A stretch of 64,000 nucleotides of DNA from JAZDGX01 sp964482205 (GTDB lineage: Bacteria > Eisenbacteria > RBG-16-71-46 > CAIMUX01 > WJJG01). Below are positions 1 to 8,377 of this stretch, in pieces; the first letter of the stretch is position 1; every line of letters begins with the position of its first letter. Under the pieces are notes generated by a model, which searched no databases, was not told where the DNA came from, and saw only the letters and a program-made list of their open reading frames with translations. The stretch covers positions 1 to 64,000 of the forward strand of contig CAYZWI010000014.1 of assembly GCA_964482205.1 (NCBI GenBank), read 5' to 3'. Made by a program: the position numbers and the translations under genes.

Positions 1-68
1 CTTGTATCTGCGGGCATCTCCGCTGTCTCGCGACGAGCTTTATGAATAATCCGGGTTTCAGCACCCTG
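1..68. other. Window edge, no gene seen
   Basis: This short stretch lies just downstream of the stop codon of the leftward barrel-protein gene. I see no coding frame and no convincing hairpin or T-tract in it. Confidence 0.4.
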
Positions 69-1109
69 CTAGAACCGGTACTGAAGACTCAGGCGATGGG
101 TGTCGCCCAGGTCCTCCGGACCGATGGCCAGTCCGTAATCGAAGGTCAGGTCTTTCCAGTGAAGCCCCGCTCCCGCGGAGCCGCGCATCTCGCTGGAAGC
201 GCCGTCGTCGCGCCAGCGAAGCCCCGCGCGCAAACGCAGGAGATCGCTGACGGCGTGCCATTCCGCTCCCACCGACGCCTGCGTGAGCTGCGAGGCTTCC
301 AGATCGAACTGGGCCACCGCGGGAAGGGCGAGGTTCGCGCGAGGATGGAATGCGCCGCCCACTTCCACCGTCGGGCGCAGGTCCTCTTTGGCGCCCGCGT
401 CCCAATCGAGCCGCGATACGAGGCCGCGCGCGACGAGGCTCGCGTCGGCGATGCGGCCGAACGAGCGGGCGAGCGAGAGGTCGATCGAGAATCCGGACGC
501 GCCCACGATGTCGACTTCGCTGCGTGCGAAGAGACCGTGCAAAGCCAGGGCCCAGGTGAAGTCCAATAGCCCGCGGCGCGCGTAGGCGGCCGAGAGGTCG
601 TACTCCGCGTAAGATTCAGGGTCGAGATCCACGCTCGTCGTCTGCAGGCCCAGCCCGTACGCCGAGGTCACCCGCCCGCTGCGCGCGCGCAGCCCGCTTC
701 CATCCCAGGAAAGATCCCGCTCGCGACGCGGGAAGGCGAAGAAGAGCGCGGTGTGCCGCGCGAGATGCAAGCCGAAGAGATCCGCGTAGGTGACCGCGAC
801 CTCGCGGCGGTCCAGCTCCACCAGGCGCGCGGGGTTCCAGTGCGCCGCGGTGGCGTCGTCGACGATGGGAGCGAGCGCGCCGCCCAGGGCCGCGCCCCTG
901 CCTCCGGGCTCCATGTTGCCGAAAGCGCCCGCCGTCGCCCATCCGCCTTCCTGTGCGAAAGCGGGGCAGGGCGCGAGCGCGAGCGCGATCCCAAGCGCGC
1001 AGGGGAGCAGGAGAGCCGGCATCGAGAAGCGGCATGCGCCGCGCGCGGAATTGTTCCCGGTGTGCGCGCGCAAACGCTCGTCGCGGCGACTGTCAGCGCT
1101 GGAAGACAA
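69..1109 (-). CDS. PorV/UPF0164-like outer-membrane beta-barrel protein
   Basis: Predicted outer-membrane barrel of 346 aa. The mature N-terminus carries the family signature of a glycine/alanine stretch followed by DDATAAHWNPARL, typical of the PorV/UPF0164 group. Alternating polar and aromatic strands follow, and the protein ends in a terminal Phe (QYRF), the usual beta-signal. A signal peptide occupies about residues 30-52 and ends PAFA. I take the TTG at 1109 as the start because AGGAGG lies 9 nt before it. An ATG at 1022 would begin just at the signal peptide and is the main alternative. The TTG start overlaps the stop of the upstream secreted-protein gene by 17 nt, so the two are one transcription unit. 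The role is unknown; PorV relatives act in surface export or transport of hydrophobic compounds. Confidence 0.7.
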   Translation of the reverse strand: MSSSADSRRDERLRAHTGNNSARGACRFSMPALLLPCALGIALALAPCPAFAQEGGWATAGAFGNMEPGGRGAALGGALAPIVDDATAAHWNPARLVELDRREVAVTYADLFGLHLARHTALFFAFPRRERDLSWDGSGLRARSGRVTSAYGLGLQTTSVDLDPESYAEYDLSAAYARRGLLDFTWALALHGLFARSEVDIVGASGFSIDLSLARSFGRIADASLVARGLVSRLDWDAGAKEDLRPTVEVGGAFHPRANLALPAVAQFDLEASQLTQASVGAEWHAVSDLLRLRAGLRWRDDGASSEMRGSAGAGLHWKDLTFDYGLAIGPEDLGDTHRLSLQYRF

Positions 1110-3627
1110 TGGCCTTGACCTCCTCTTCCGTGCGCCCGCTGGAATCGACCGTGCGAATGCGCATCAAGTACGGGCCGGACTTCACCGATTCCCCGCGGCC
1201 GTTGCGTCCATCCCAGGAGGGATCGAATCGCACCAGCGGCCCACGCTCCTCGAAGACTCGGATCTGATCTCCCTCGAGGTTATAGATGGCGATATTCACC
1301 AACGACCAGCCGGCGGGATCTTCGAGCAGGATCGTGTCGCCGGGCCGGAACGGCTTGGGGATCTCCATGCGCGCCTGCGTGGACAGCAGGATCGGGTAGA
1401 CCGGAGAGGCCGGAGAGCGATTGCCGACGGGATCCCGGCCGAAGACGGTGATCTCGTTGACGCCGGGCAGCAGCGAGACCTCGCCCCAAAAGGCGCCCAG
1501 GGAATCGGTCGGCATGACCCACTGGCTCGTGCTGTCCTGGTCCACATGGTAGATCGAGGCAAGTGCGCTCGCCGCGCCGGGAGCCCAGCCGCTCAACGGC
1601 AGTGCGCTCGCCGACACCGCGGTGGGGGGCAATCGATCCAGGAAGGCGGCCAGCTCGGGGCCTTCGTTGTCGAATTCGAAGTTGATGACATAGGAAGCAG
1701 ACCCGCAGCCCCGGTCGGACACTTTAATCTCGACGGGGAGGGGATAGGGATCGATGCCCTCGCCGCAGCAGGCGTCCTCGCTCAGCCGGTAGACGATCGA
1801 GTACGTTCCATACTCGTCGGTGGAAGCGGAGTCGACGAAGGCATAGACGGGAAACGGCGTGCGGGTATCGAGCAGCGAGAAATCCGCGCGCACCGAGAAA
1901 GGACGCGTGCGCGAGAACCAGCTGGTGTGCAGGCGGATCTGGCTGCCGTTGCGGACGACGATCAGCGTGTCGCCGTCGCGCACGCTGAAGACGGGCGATT
2001 GCCAGGCGGCCCAGGTCTTCCGGTGCGCCGGAGGAGAGTTGGAGAGGCAGAATTGCAGCGATTGGGTCGTCGTGCTGTAGCCGGTGGTCGGATCGTACGC
2101 GGTGACCGGCACGACGAGTTGGTTCGCATCGCGTGTCCCGTTCGCTTCCGACAGGCGGTATTCGAATTCGTAGCAGGCCCAGGTCTCGGTTGCGCCTGCG
2201 TGCTCGACTTGGATATCGGCTCCGCGCGAGTAGCGCACCGAATCGGGGGCGAAGTGATCGTCCAGGGCGGAGAAATCGGCGAAGACATTGTAGTCGGCCC
2301 GTATGTCCCAGTAGCTGCGCACCTGGATGTCTCGCGCGCCGTCGGCGATCTTGACCCACACGGCAGAATCGGGATTCGCGATGGTCGGCTTCAGCACGCG
2401 CCATTCCTTGAATTGCGGCGCAGTCGCCAGGTCGACGATGGCCGGAACCGAAGCGGGCGAGCGGTTGCCGAGCTTGTCGAGTCCGTAGGCGACGATCTGA
2501 TTCGATCCCCCGCCTAGCATGAGCGTGTCCTGAAAGAGGAGCGAGTCCGCCCACACGCGGGCGGGCGCGACCTGCTCCACGGTCCGATTGAGCACGAGCA
2601 GGACGCTGTCCGAGCCGGCGGGTGCGATGCCCCGGATCACGAAGCGCGGGTCGGTCACGCTGCGGGGGATATCCAGGAAGATCGGGCTCGTGAGGGGACC
2701 GCGGTTGTCGAATTCGAGGACGAAGGGGAAGGTGGTGCGCCCACAGCCGCCGTCGGACCCGATGATCTGCGCCGGCACGCGCGCCGCGTCCCCCGTCTGC
2801 GCCCGTTCGTCGAGCTCGTAATAGATTCCGTGAGTCTGCACATCGGCAGCCGGCTGCTCGACGGGTTCGTAGATGACGCGCGCGGCCGAGAAGCTGTCGT
2901 CCGCGGCGGAGAAGTCCCCGGTGACGAAGAATCCCGGAACGCTGAATCGCCAGGTGGTCTCCAGATGGATGAGATCGCCATTGCGCACGAGCAACACGGT
3001 GCGGTCGCCTTCCGTGCGGATGCGGTCCGCGGGCATGACGAAGCGCGCGCCGAGGAATTCGGGCGGATGGTTCGAAATGCAGAACTCGAGCGCTTCCGTG
3101 GCGGTCGTGTCGTCGGCGGAAGAGACGGCGGTCACCGGCACGGAAAGCCGGCTGCCGTCGGCGCTCGCCTGCGGCACCTGATGCAGGCTCCAATAGCACG
3201 GCCACACATGCAGCGTGTCGTCGACGACCACCGAGGAGTCGCCGACATAGACGGCGCCCTCGGGCGCGGAGGCTTGCGGGTCGAGCGAACGGAAGTCCGC
3301 CCACACCGTGGCCGCGCCGCTCCAGTAGGTGAAGAATTCCACCCAGTCGCCGTCGGCGACGAACGCCGCGGGGCGCACGATGCGATAGCCCATGAACACG
3401 GGCGCACTGTCCGCCTGCGCGATCGCGCGCTCGCGTTCCATGGAGGATCGGTGGGCGGGCACGACGATGGATGGACGAGAGGCGCTGGCCGCCGCGTGAA
3501 CGGGGCCGACCGAAAGAAGCCGGCCCGACCAGGCGGAGAAGCCGGCCCTGTTCAGCGATCCGGGATCGATGAGATTCCAGGCCAGAAGCAGAAGAATGGC
3601 GGGTCCCAGCAACAAGATCCTGCGCAC
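1093..3627 (-). CDS. Large secreted protein with internal duplication and FlgD-like C-terminus
   Basis: An 844-aa exported protein of unknown function. It starts at GTG (3627) with GGGGGAG 6 nt upstream and has an N-terminal hydrophobic segment at about residues 4-19. The body is two tandem copies of a module of about 330 aa (roughly 78-405 and 406-745). Both share a VRNG...W segment, a GCG...FEFDN segment and a GNRSPAS segment. The last 90 residues form a FlgD-like Ig domain (IAIYNLEGDQIRVF, then SWDGRNGRG, then SGPYLMRI), which in FCB-type bacteria caps proteins exported to the cell surface. Export and surface location are inference from that domain. It is the first gene of a two-gene unit with the barrel protein downstream. 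Confidence 0.75.
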   Translation of the reverse strand: MRRILLLGPAILLLLAWNLIDPGSLNRAGFSAWSGRLLSVGPVHAAASASRPSIVVPAHRSSMERERAIAQADSAPVFMGYRIVRPAAFVADGDWVEFFTYWSGAATVWADFRSLDPQASAPEGAVYVGDSSVVVDDTLHVWPCYWSLHQVPQASADGSRLSVPVTAVSSADDTTATEALEFCISNHPPEFLGARFVMPADRIRTEGDRTVLLVRNGDLIHLETTWRFSVPGFFVTGDFSAADDSFSAARVIYEPVEQPAADVQTHGIYYELDERAQTGDAARVPAQIIGSDGGCGRTTFPFVLEFDNRGPLTSPIFLDIPRSVTDPRFVIRGIAPAGSDSVLLVLNRTVEQVAPARVWADSLLFQDTLMLGGGSNQIVAYGLDKLGNRSPASVPAIVDLATAPQFKEWRVLKPTIANPDSAVWVKIADGARDIQVRSYWDIRADYNVFADFSALDDHFAPDSVRYSRGADIQVEHAGATETWACYEFEYRLSEANGTRDANQLVVPVTAYDPTTGYSTTTQSLQFCLSNSPPAHRKTWAAWQSPVFSVRDGDTLIVVRNGSQIRLHTSWFSRTRPFSVRADFSLLDTRTPFPVYAFVDSASTDEYGTYSIVYRLSEDACCGEGIDPYPLPVEIKVSDRGCGSASYVINFEFDNEGPELAAFLDRLPPTAVSASALPLSGWAPGAASALASIYHVDQDSTSQWVMPTDSLGAFWGEVSLLPGVNEITVFGRDPVGNRSPASPVYPILLSTQARMEIPKPFRPGDTILLEDPAGWSLVNIAIYNLEGDQIRVFEERGPLVRFDPSWDGRNGRGESVKSGPYLMRIRTVDSSGRTEEEVKAIVFQR

Positions 3628-4020
3628 CGGCCACTCCCCCTATCGCGGTCCTCGCCGCGTTTGCCGGCGGGCTTGCCGCCCGCGGTGAAAGCGCTCGACT
3701 CGGGCCCGGCGATTCTCGGGTTGCGCGAGCATGTCTCCGTCGGTCAAATGCCTCTCCACGCGAAGGGCGCGGCTGGCGAGCGATCGGCCGCCGGCGACCT
3801 TCCGCGATTCCTGGTCCCTGAGGGTATCAACCGCCGCATCTTCCTAGAGCCCGAATAGGGATGTCAAAAGGAAAGTGGGGCATCTCCGGGAGCAGCCCGC
3901 GAGCGGCCGCGCTTGCCGCCGCCTCTCTGACATGGTAAAAGTCGTCAGGGTTCCCGGACCTTTGATGAAGTGTACTCCGGCGAGCGCCTCTTCAGCCGGA
4001 GCAACCGCCTCGGAGTCAAG
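3628..4020. other. Divergent intergenic region
   Basis: About 390 bp between the leftward surface-protein unit and the rightward glycosyltransferase. No gene is visible. A weak rightward sigma-70-like pair (TTGCCG at 3913, TAAAAG at 3936, 17-bp spacing) could serve the glycosyltransferase. No clear leftward promoter was recognised. Confidence 0.35.
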
Positions 4021-5235
4021 ATGGATAGGCAGTTGCGGATCGTCCACATTGCGTTCCTGCGCTTCGGCAGCGCGCTTGCCTGGAATGCGGTCACCATGGG
4101 GAAGGCGCTGCAGGAACGCGGCCACACTTGTTGGATGGGCGGCCAGGAAGGCACGCCGATTCTCGAGCGCGCTCAGCGCGAGGGTGTGCCCGTGCCGGCG
4201 GAGCTGCGCTTCCCCGAGCTGCGCGTCTGGAACTGGCCCCAGACGATTTCACGCCTGCGCAGCTTCCTGGTGCGCCATCGCGTCGACGCGATCTTCGTGC
4301 ACACGGGGTCGGGACATCTCGAGGCGCACCTCGCGCGCCGCGGGCTGGACATTCCGATCGTGCGCGTGCGCTGCGAGGCGCGCGCCCCGCGGCCGGATCT
4401 TCCCCATCGCTGGCTCTACCTGCGCGGCACGGATCGCATCGTGGTCAGCGGCGCCTATCTCCTCGAACGCCACCTGCGCCCGGTCGGTATCGATTCGCGC
4501 AAGGCCTCCGTCATTCCTCCGGGCATCGATCTGAACAGCCTCGCGTGGCTTCCCGAGACGGGCCGCCGGCAAGCGCGGATCGACATCCGCCGCCGGTTCC
4601 AGATTCCCTCGACCGCGCCGCTCGTCGGAGTGATCGGGCGTCTCTCGCCGGTCAAGGGCCATCGGACGCTCATCGAAGCGGCCGCGCTCCTCAACGCACG
4701 CGGGCGGGACTTCCGTCTGATCGTGGTGGGCGAGGAGAAGGAAGTGCCCGTGGCGGAACTGCGCGCTCTCGCCGTCGAACTCGGGATCGAGAATCGAGTC
4801 GTGTTCACCGGCTTCGTCGAAGACCCCATGCTCTACGCCTCGGCCTTCGACATCGGCGTCATTCCCAGCCTCGGCTCAGAGGCGCTCTCCCGCAGCGCGC
4901 TCGAATTCATGGCGGTCGGGATTCCCGTCGTCGCCAGCTTGGTCGGCGTGCTTCCGGAGATCGTGGAAGAGGACGAGTTGCTCGTCCCGCCCGGACGGCC
5001 GGAGCCTTTGGCCGAAGCCCTCGACCGGCTGCTCGACGATCTCGCCTGGGCGGGGCGCCTGGGTGAGCGAGGCTATCGTCGCGTGCAGGACCAGTACACG
5101 ATCGAGCGTCTGGGCGAACGCCTGGAAGAGCTCCTGTTCGAACTCGTCGCCCAGCGCCAGGCGCGCAAACGCAAGAAGCGAACGAGCGACGAGCGGACGC
5201 CCGTACGGGGCGAGGATCTTCATCGCGCTCGTTGA
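4021..5235 (+). CDS. GT4-family glycosyltransferase
   Basis: A 404-aa GT-B fold glycosyltransferase of family 4. The N-terminal Rossmann half begins RIVHIAFLRFGSALAWN. The C-terminal half has VIPPGID, VGVIGRLSPVKGH, RLIVVGEE and VVFTGFVEDP. The EX7E motif (EALSRSALE) follows, then GIPVVASLVGVLPEIV and a helical C-terminus ending in a basic tail. These elements bind the sugar nucleotide and catalyse retaining transfer; donor and acceptor cannot be told from the sequence. The ATG at 4021 has GGAG 5 nt upstream and begins right at the first strand. A GTG at 3970 would add 17 residues but has no ribosome-binding site. It is probably involved in cell-surface glycan synthesis. Confidence 0.88.
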   Translation: MDRQLRIVHIAFLRFGSALAWNAVTMGKALQERGHTCWMGGQEGTPILERAQREGVPVPAELRFPELRVWNWPQTISRLRSFLVRHRVDAIFVHTGSGHLEAHLARRGLDIPIVRVRCEARAPRPDLPHRWLYLRGTDRIVVSGAYLLERHLRPVGIDSRKASVIPPGIDLNSLAWLPETGRRQARIDIRRRFQIPSTAPLVGVIGRLSPVKGHRTLIEAAALLNARGRDFRLIVVGEEKEVPVAELRALAVELGIENRVVFTGFVEDPMLYASAFDIGVIPSLGSEALSRSALEFMAVGIPVVASLVGVLPEIVEEDELLVPPGRPEPLAEALDRLLDDLAWAGRLGERGYRRVQDQYTIERLGERLEELLFELVAQRQARKRKKRTSDERTPVRGEDLHRAR

Positions 5236-5357
5236 CGACGGCTGCCTCCCGGCGCGCTGCCAGTGCGGGACGAGGCGAGCGGGCGATGGGCTCGGCCGTG
5301 CGGCCGCATGGTGCCTCGCTTCCCGGTCCAGCGAACATGCAGGGGGAGGAGAAGAAG

Positions 5358-5720
5358 ATGTCCGATGAGCCGGTGGGTGGACCGCAGGGGAAACCCGAGA
5401 TCGCCTATGAGACATTCGCGGCGCTGGATCTGCGCGCGGCGCGCGTTCTGGCGGCCGATCCGCATCCCAATGCCGACAAGCTCCTCGTGTTGCGAATCGA
5501 TCTCGGGGAATTGGGCGAAAGGCAGATCGTCGCGGGGATCGCCGCTCATTACCGGCCCGAGGAATTGATCGGAAAGAGCATCGTCGTGGTGGCCAACTTG
5601 AAGCCCGTCCGCCTGCGCGGGGTCGAATCGCGGGGCATGTTGCTGGCCGCCTCGGATGCCGGCCGGGTGGTTCTCGTCTCGACGATGGATGCGGTGAGCG
5701 GAGGAGCGGCGATCTCTTAG
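5358..5720 (+). CDS. tRNA-binding OB-fold protein (MetRS beta / MetG C-terminal-like)
   Basis: A 120-aa stand-alone tRNA-binding domain that matches the C-terminal dimerisation domain of methionyl-tRNA synthetase. The matching motifs are FAALDLRAARVL, HPNADKLLVLRIDLGE, RQIVAGIAAHY, GKSIVVVANLKPVRLRGV and ESRGMLLAA. Proteins of this type bind tRNA non-specifically and help MetRS; CsaA is a shorter relative with a chaperone-like role. The length and PEELIGK segment favour the MetRS-beta type. The ATG at 5358 follows GGAGG by 9 nt. Upstream in-frame codons are low-complexity and overlap the end of the glycosyltransferase, so they are unlikely to be translated. The gene ends tail-to-tail with the leftward remnant described at 5717. 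Confidence 0.88.
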   Translation: MSDEPVGGPQGKPEIAYETFAALDLRAARVLAADPHPNADKLLVLRIDLGELGERQIVAGIAAHYRPEELIGKSIVVVANLKPVRLRGVESRGMLLAASDAGRVVLVSTMDAVSGGAAIS

Positions 5721-5950
5721 AAGCCCGAGGCAGCCCCGCCACCGGCGTGCGGCGCGTGCGCCGGTCTTGAGGCTCCCCAATTCGACCCTTTGTGACCCGT
5801 TCGAATCGGCCTCATGGAGCGGACCGCGGGCAGGCGCGCGAAGTCGGTGAACTCCTCGAGCAGCGTCTCCGCGCCGTCGAGCGCGCGTAGCGCCTCGCGC
5901 GCCCTTCGAAGCCAGCCCTGCCAGGCCTCCGGGCCGTCGCCGGGGCCGGT
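5717..5950 (-). pseudogene. Histidine-kinase-like remnant, in frame after a TGA stop
   Basis: After the TGA stop of the 81-aa gene (5953-5951) the same frame stays open for about 77 codons. It reads a coherent helical segment: AREALRALDGAETLLEEF, then TDFARLPAVR. That resembles the second dimerisation helix of NtrY-type sensor kinases, whose consensus is close to LVxEFxxFARLP. No H-box precedes it and no ATP-binding domain follows. From about 5810 the translation turns to non-protein-like sequence, then TAA at 5719. I read it as the eroded tail of a former membrane sensor whose head is the 81-aa gene. A sequencing error at the TGA cannot be excluded. Confidence 0.5.
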
Positions 5951-6196
5951 TCACGCGGGCAGTTCCCGTTCTCTCGCCGATTCGCGCAGCTCCGCCTGGA
6001 CCCTCGTCCACCAGAGACGGGCCTGCTCCCGTTCCACATCCCACGCCGCGCGGCGGGCGGCGCCGATGGCGAGCCACCCGGCGGCGGCCAAGAGAAGGGC
6101 CGCGGCGAAGGCGGCCGCCAACCCGGCGCCGTGGGGAAAGCGGCGGCGTTTGCCGGCGGAGGCGCGCGCGGGGGAAAGCCGGGCGAGAGAGGTCAC
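5951..6196 (-). CDS. 81-aa single-pass membrane protein (possible truncated sensor)
   Basis: A small protein with a basic N-terminus, one transmembrane helix at about residues 26-46 (AAAFAAALLLAAAGWLAIG) and a charged amphipathic helix (VEREQARLWWTRVQAEL). Its GTG start overlaps the stop of alr as GTGA, so translation is likely coupled to alr. It is the last member of a run of genes that all overlap by 4 bp. The frame continues after its TGA into a sensor-kinase-like helix, so it may be the front part of a broken gene. No function is assigned. Confidence 0.55.
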   Translation of the reverse strand: MTSLARLSPARASAGKRRRFPHGAGLAAAFAAALLLAAAGWLAIGAARRAAWDVEREQARLWWTRVQAELRESARERELPA

Positions 6197-7398
6197 GAGC
6201 TCCTCTGAGGGCCGCGATCGGGCCGCGCGAGACGCGGGACATGCGCGCCGATGCGCGCGACGATTTCGTAGTTGATGGTGTTGCAGAGCGTCGCCAGGGT
6301 GTCGGCCGAAATCGATTCGCCCCCGTCGCGGCCGATCAGGATGACCTCGTCCTCCAGTTGCGCGTCGGGGAGATCGGTGATGTCGATCATCGTCATGTTC
6401 ATGCAGACGCGCCCCGCGATCGGCGCCCGCTTGCCGTGGATGAGCACATAGCCGCGTCCCGAGAGCGCGCGCGGATAGCCATCCGCATAGCCGACCGGCA
6501 AGACGGCAAGACGCATCGGATGGGTGGTGCGCAGCGAGCAGCCGTAGCCCACATATTCGCCCACCGGGACCAGCTTGATTTGCGCGATGCGCGTCTTCCA
6601 CGCGAGCACCGGCACGAGCTCGGGCCCCATCTGCTGCGAAAGGAGCGTCGAGAGGAATGTCTCGCGCGAAGGCCACAGTCCGTAGGTCGCGATTCCCAAA
6701 CGGACGAGGTCCGCGTGCGTCTGCTGCATCACGATGGCGGCGGCCGAGCAGGCCGAGTGCACGAGCTCGGGCTGGTGTCCGAGTTCCGTGAAGCGCGCCA
6801 CCGCTTCCCGCAGCCGCGCGAGCTGGCGGCGCGCGATGGTGTGATCGGTCGTGTCCTCGATGTTCGCGTAGTGGGTGTGCAATCCGCGCAGGCGAACTTC
6901 GGGATGGAGGCGCAGGAACTCGGCCCAGGCGGGGATCTCCTCGAACAGGATTCCCTGGCGATGGGTGCCCGTCTCGATCTTGATGTGCGCGCGGACAACC
7001 CGCTTCTGCTCGCGCGCCGCCGATGCCAGACCATCGGCGACCTCCATTTCCGACACGGTCGGCTCCACTCCCGATGCAACCACATCCGCCGCCTGGCGGG
7101 GTAGGACGGGGCCGAGCATGCACACGGGGGTGTCTTTGGCGAGATCGGCGAGCTCCAGGTGCTCGGCCAGGTCGTTGACCCCCAGGTAGTCGACGCCTTC
7201 GGCGACGGCGATGCGTGCGATCAGGCGCGCGCCATGGCCGTACCCGTTGGCCTTCACGACCGCCATGCAACGCGTGCCCGGCGTCAGGATGCTTCGCAGG
7301 GCGCGCAGATTGTGCCGGTAGGCGTGCCCGTCGATCTCGATCCACTGCGAACCGGCCTGCAAACGAGCGCCCGCGGCCGTCCTCTCTCGATCACTCAT
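6193..7398 (-). CDS. alr: Alanine racemase
   Basis: A 401-aa PLP-dependent racemase that interconverts L- and D-alanine for peptidoglycan. Visible family marks are the PLP-lysine motif AVVKANGYGHG near residue 49, a TIM-barrel half containing THYANIED, and the Tyr-base region VGYGCSLRTTHPMRLAVLPVGYADGYPR. GRVCMNMTMIDIT and GDEVILIG-like segments of the C-terminal beta domain follow. The length is normal. Its ATG overlaps the stop of the 54-aa gene upstream as ATGA, and its stop overlaps the start of the 81-aa gene as GTGA. It is therefore embedded in one translationally coupled operon behind the exonuclease gene. Confidence 0.95.
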   Translation of the reverse strand: MSDRERTAAGARLQAGSQWIEIDGHAYRHNLRALRSILTPGTRCMAVVKANGYGHGARLIARIAVAEGVDYLGVNDLAEHLELADLAKDTPVCMLGPVLPRQAADVVASGVEPTVSEMEVADGLASAAREQKRVVRAHIKIETGTHRQGILFEEIPAWAEFLRLHPEVRLRGLHTHYANIEDTTDHTIARRQLARLREAVARFTELGHQPELVHSACSAAAIVMQQTHADLVRLGIATYGLWPSRETFLSTLLSQQMGPELVPVLAWKTRIAQIKLVPVGEYVGYGCSLRTTHPMRLAVLPVGYADGYPRALSGRGYVLIHGKRAPIAGRVCMNMTMIDITDLPDAQLEDEVILIGRDGGESISADTLATLCNTINYEIVARIGAHVPRLARPDRGPQRSS

Positions 7399-7559
7399 CG
7401 GGACTCTTCCTCTTTTCGTTGGGCGATTCTGCCCGGCTCGCCGCTCATCACCGCGAGGGGGCGCGGGGGTTCCCCCCAGAGGGTCCCGAGAACCATGACG
7501 GCCGCCATCGCCGCTGTCCGCCAGGCGATGGCGAATCCCGCCGCCGCCGGAGTCTTCAT
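7395..7559 (-). CDS. 54-aa hydrophobic small protein
   Basis: A short gene between the exonuclease and alr. Its ATG overlaps the exonuclease stop as ATGA and its stop overlaps the alr start as ATGA. That double coupling is the main evidence that it is real. The protein has one candidate membrane helix (AWRTAAMAAVMVLGTLWG, about residues 12-29) and a charged C-terminus ending KEEESR. I recognise no family. It might instead serve only to couple translation of the genes around it. Confidence 0.55.
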   Translation of the reverse strand: MKTPAAAGFAIAWRTAAMAAVMVLGTLWGEPPRPLAVMSGEPGRIAQRKEEESR

Positions 7560-8377
7560 CCTTCGACTCCTCGAATGCGATCCATGCGCAAGATGAACTG
7601 CTGATCTTCGCCTCTGGTCGAAATGCCGCAAAGATAGAAGAGCGGTCCGTTTCTCTGGAGCCCCTTGGGGATCATCCGGAATGTGCGCAGCCCCGTGCGC
7701 GTTTCGTACTGCACTCCAATGGCGCCGCCCGCGAGGGCCGCTTGCGTGATGCCGTCGCGCACTTCCTGGGGAACGCTTTCGGGGAAGTCCTCCCAAGCGA
7801 CGGGAACGGGCTCCTGGGCGGCGAGCAGATCGCCGAGCGTGCGGACCCGGTCTCCCAATCGCTCGAGGAGCGTGCGCAGGAGTTCGGCCGTGGCGAGCAC
7901 ATCCGAGAGCGCGCGATGGCTGGGCGCCGATTTCAGCGCCAGGCTCTCATGCAGGGAGTGCAGCGAGTAGGAAGGCAGCGCGCAAGTATTGCGGGCGAGC
8001 TTCAAGGTGTCCAGCACGGGGCCTTTCCAGGCGGGGAGCCCCGCGCGCTTGCGTTCCGCGCTCAGGAAGGCGAGATCGAAGGAGGCGTTGTGCGCGACGA
8101 GGACCGCGCCGGACAGCAGCGTCTCGAGCACGGGCCAGACGAAAGGAAACTCGGGCGCCCCGGAGACGAGATCGTCATCGATCCCGCACACGGCCGTCGC
8201 GACCAGCGGGATGTGGATGCCGGGATTCACGAGCGTCTCGAAGCGCGTCACTTCCCGCAAACGCGCGAGGCGCACGACGGCGACCTCGATGATGCGATCC
8301 TCCGGTTGGAGACCGGTCGTCTCCACATCGAGAATCGCGAAAGCGGTGGCCTGGGGAGAGGCCCCGAGATCCGGCAC
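7556..8377 (-). CDS. DEDDh 3'-5' exonuclease (DnaQ/PolC-like)
   Basis: A 273-aa exonuclease-family protein. The three exo motifs are visible: AILDVETTG (metal-binding Asp and Glu), VLVAHNASFDLAFL, and SHRALSDVLATAELL, giving the DEDDh set. A C-terminal region of about 90 aa without a known fold follows the catalytic domain. Relatives proofread for DNA polymerase III or trim DNA and RNA ends. This gene is separate from any polymerase subunit and its exact role is open. The GTG at 8377 has AGGAG 6 nt upstream and begins shortly before the first exo motif. Longer in-frame starts would translate through the tandem dyads at 8406-8445. It heads a four-gene overlapping operon. Confidence 0.85.
   Translation of the reverse strand: MPDLGASPQATAFAILDVETTGLQPEDRIIEVAVVRLARLREVTRFETLVNPGIHIPLVATAVCGIDDDLVSGAPEFPFVWPVLETLLSGAVLVAHNASFDLAFLSAERKRAGLPAWKGPVLDTLKLARNTCALPSYSLHSLHESLALKSAPSHRALSDVLATAELLRTLLERLGDRVRTLGDLLAAQEPVPVAWEDFPESVPQEVRDGITQAALAGGAIGVQYETRTGLRTFRMIPKGLQRNGPLFYLCGISTRGEDQQFILRMDRIRGVEG

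Noticed and set aside
5951..5953. TGA at 5953-5951 as a second selenocysteine codon
   Set aside because: The flanking residues (ERELPA and TGPGDG) are not a Cys-type redox motif and no suitable hairpin follows. A stop in a decaying gene fits better.
6193..7345. Leftward open frame overlapping alr in another frame
   Set aside because: Its translation is Arg/Ala/Gly-rich shadow sequence. The alr frame carries all the catalytic motifs.
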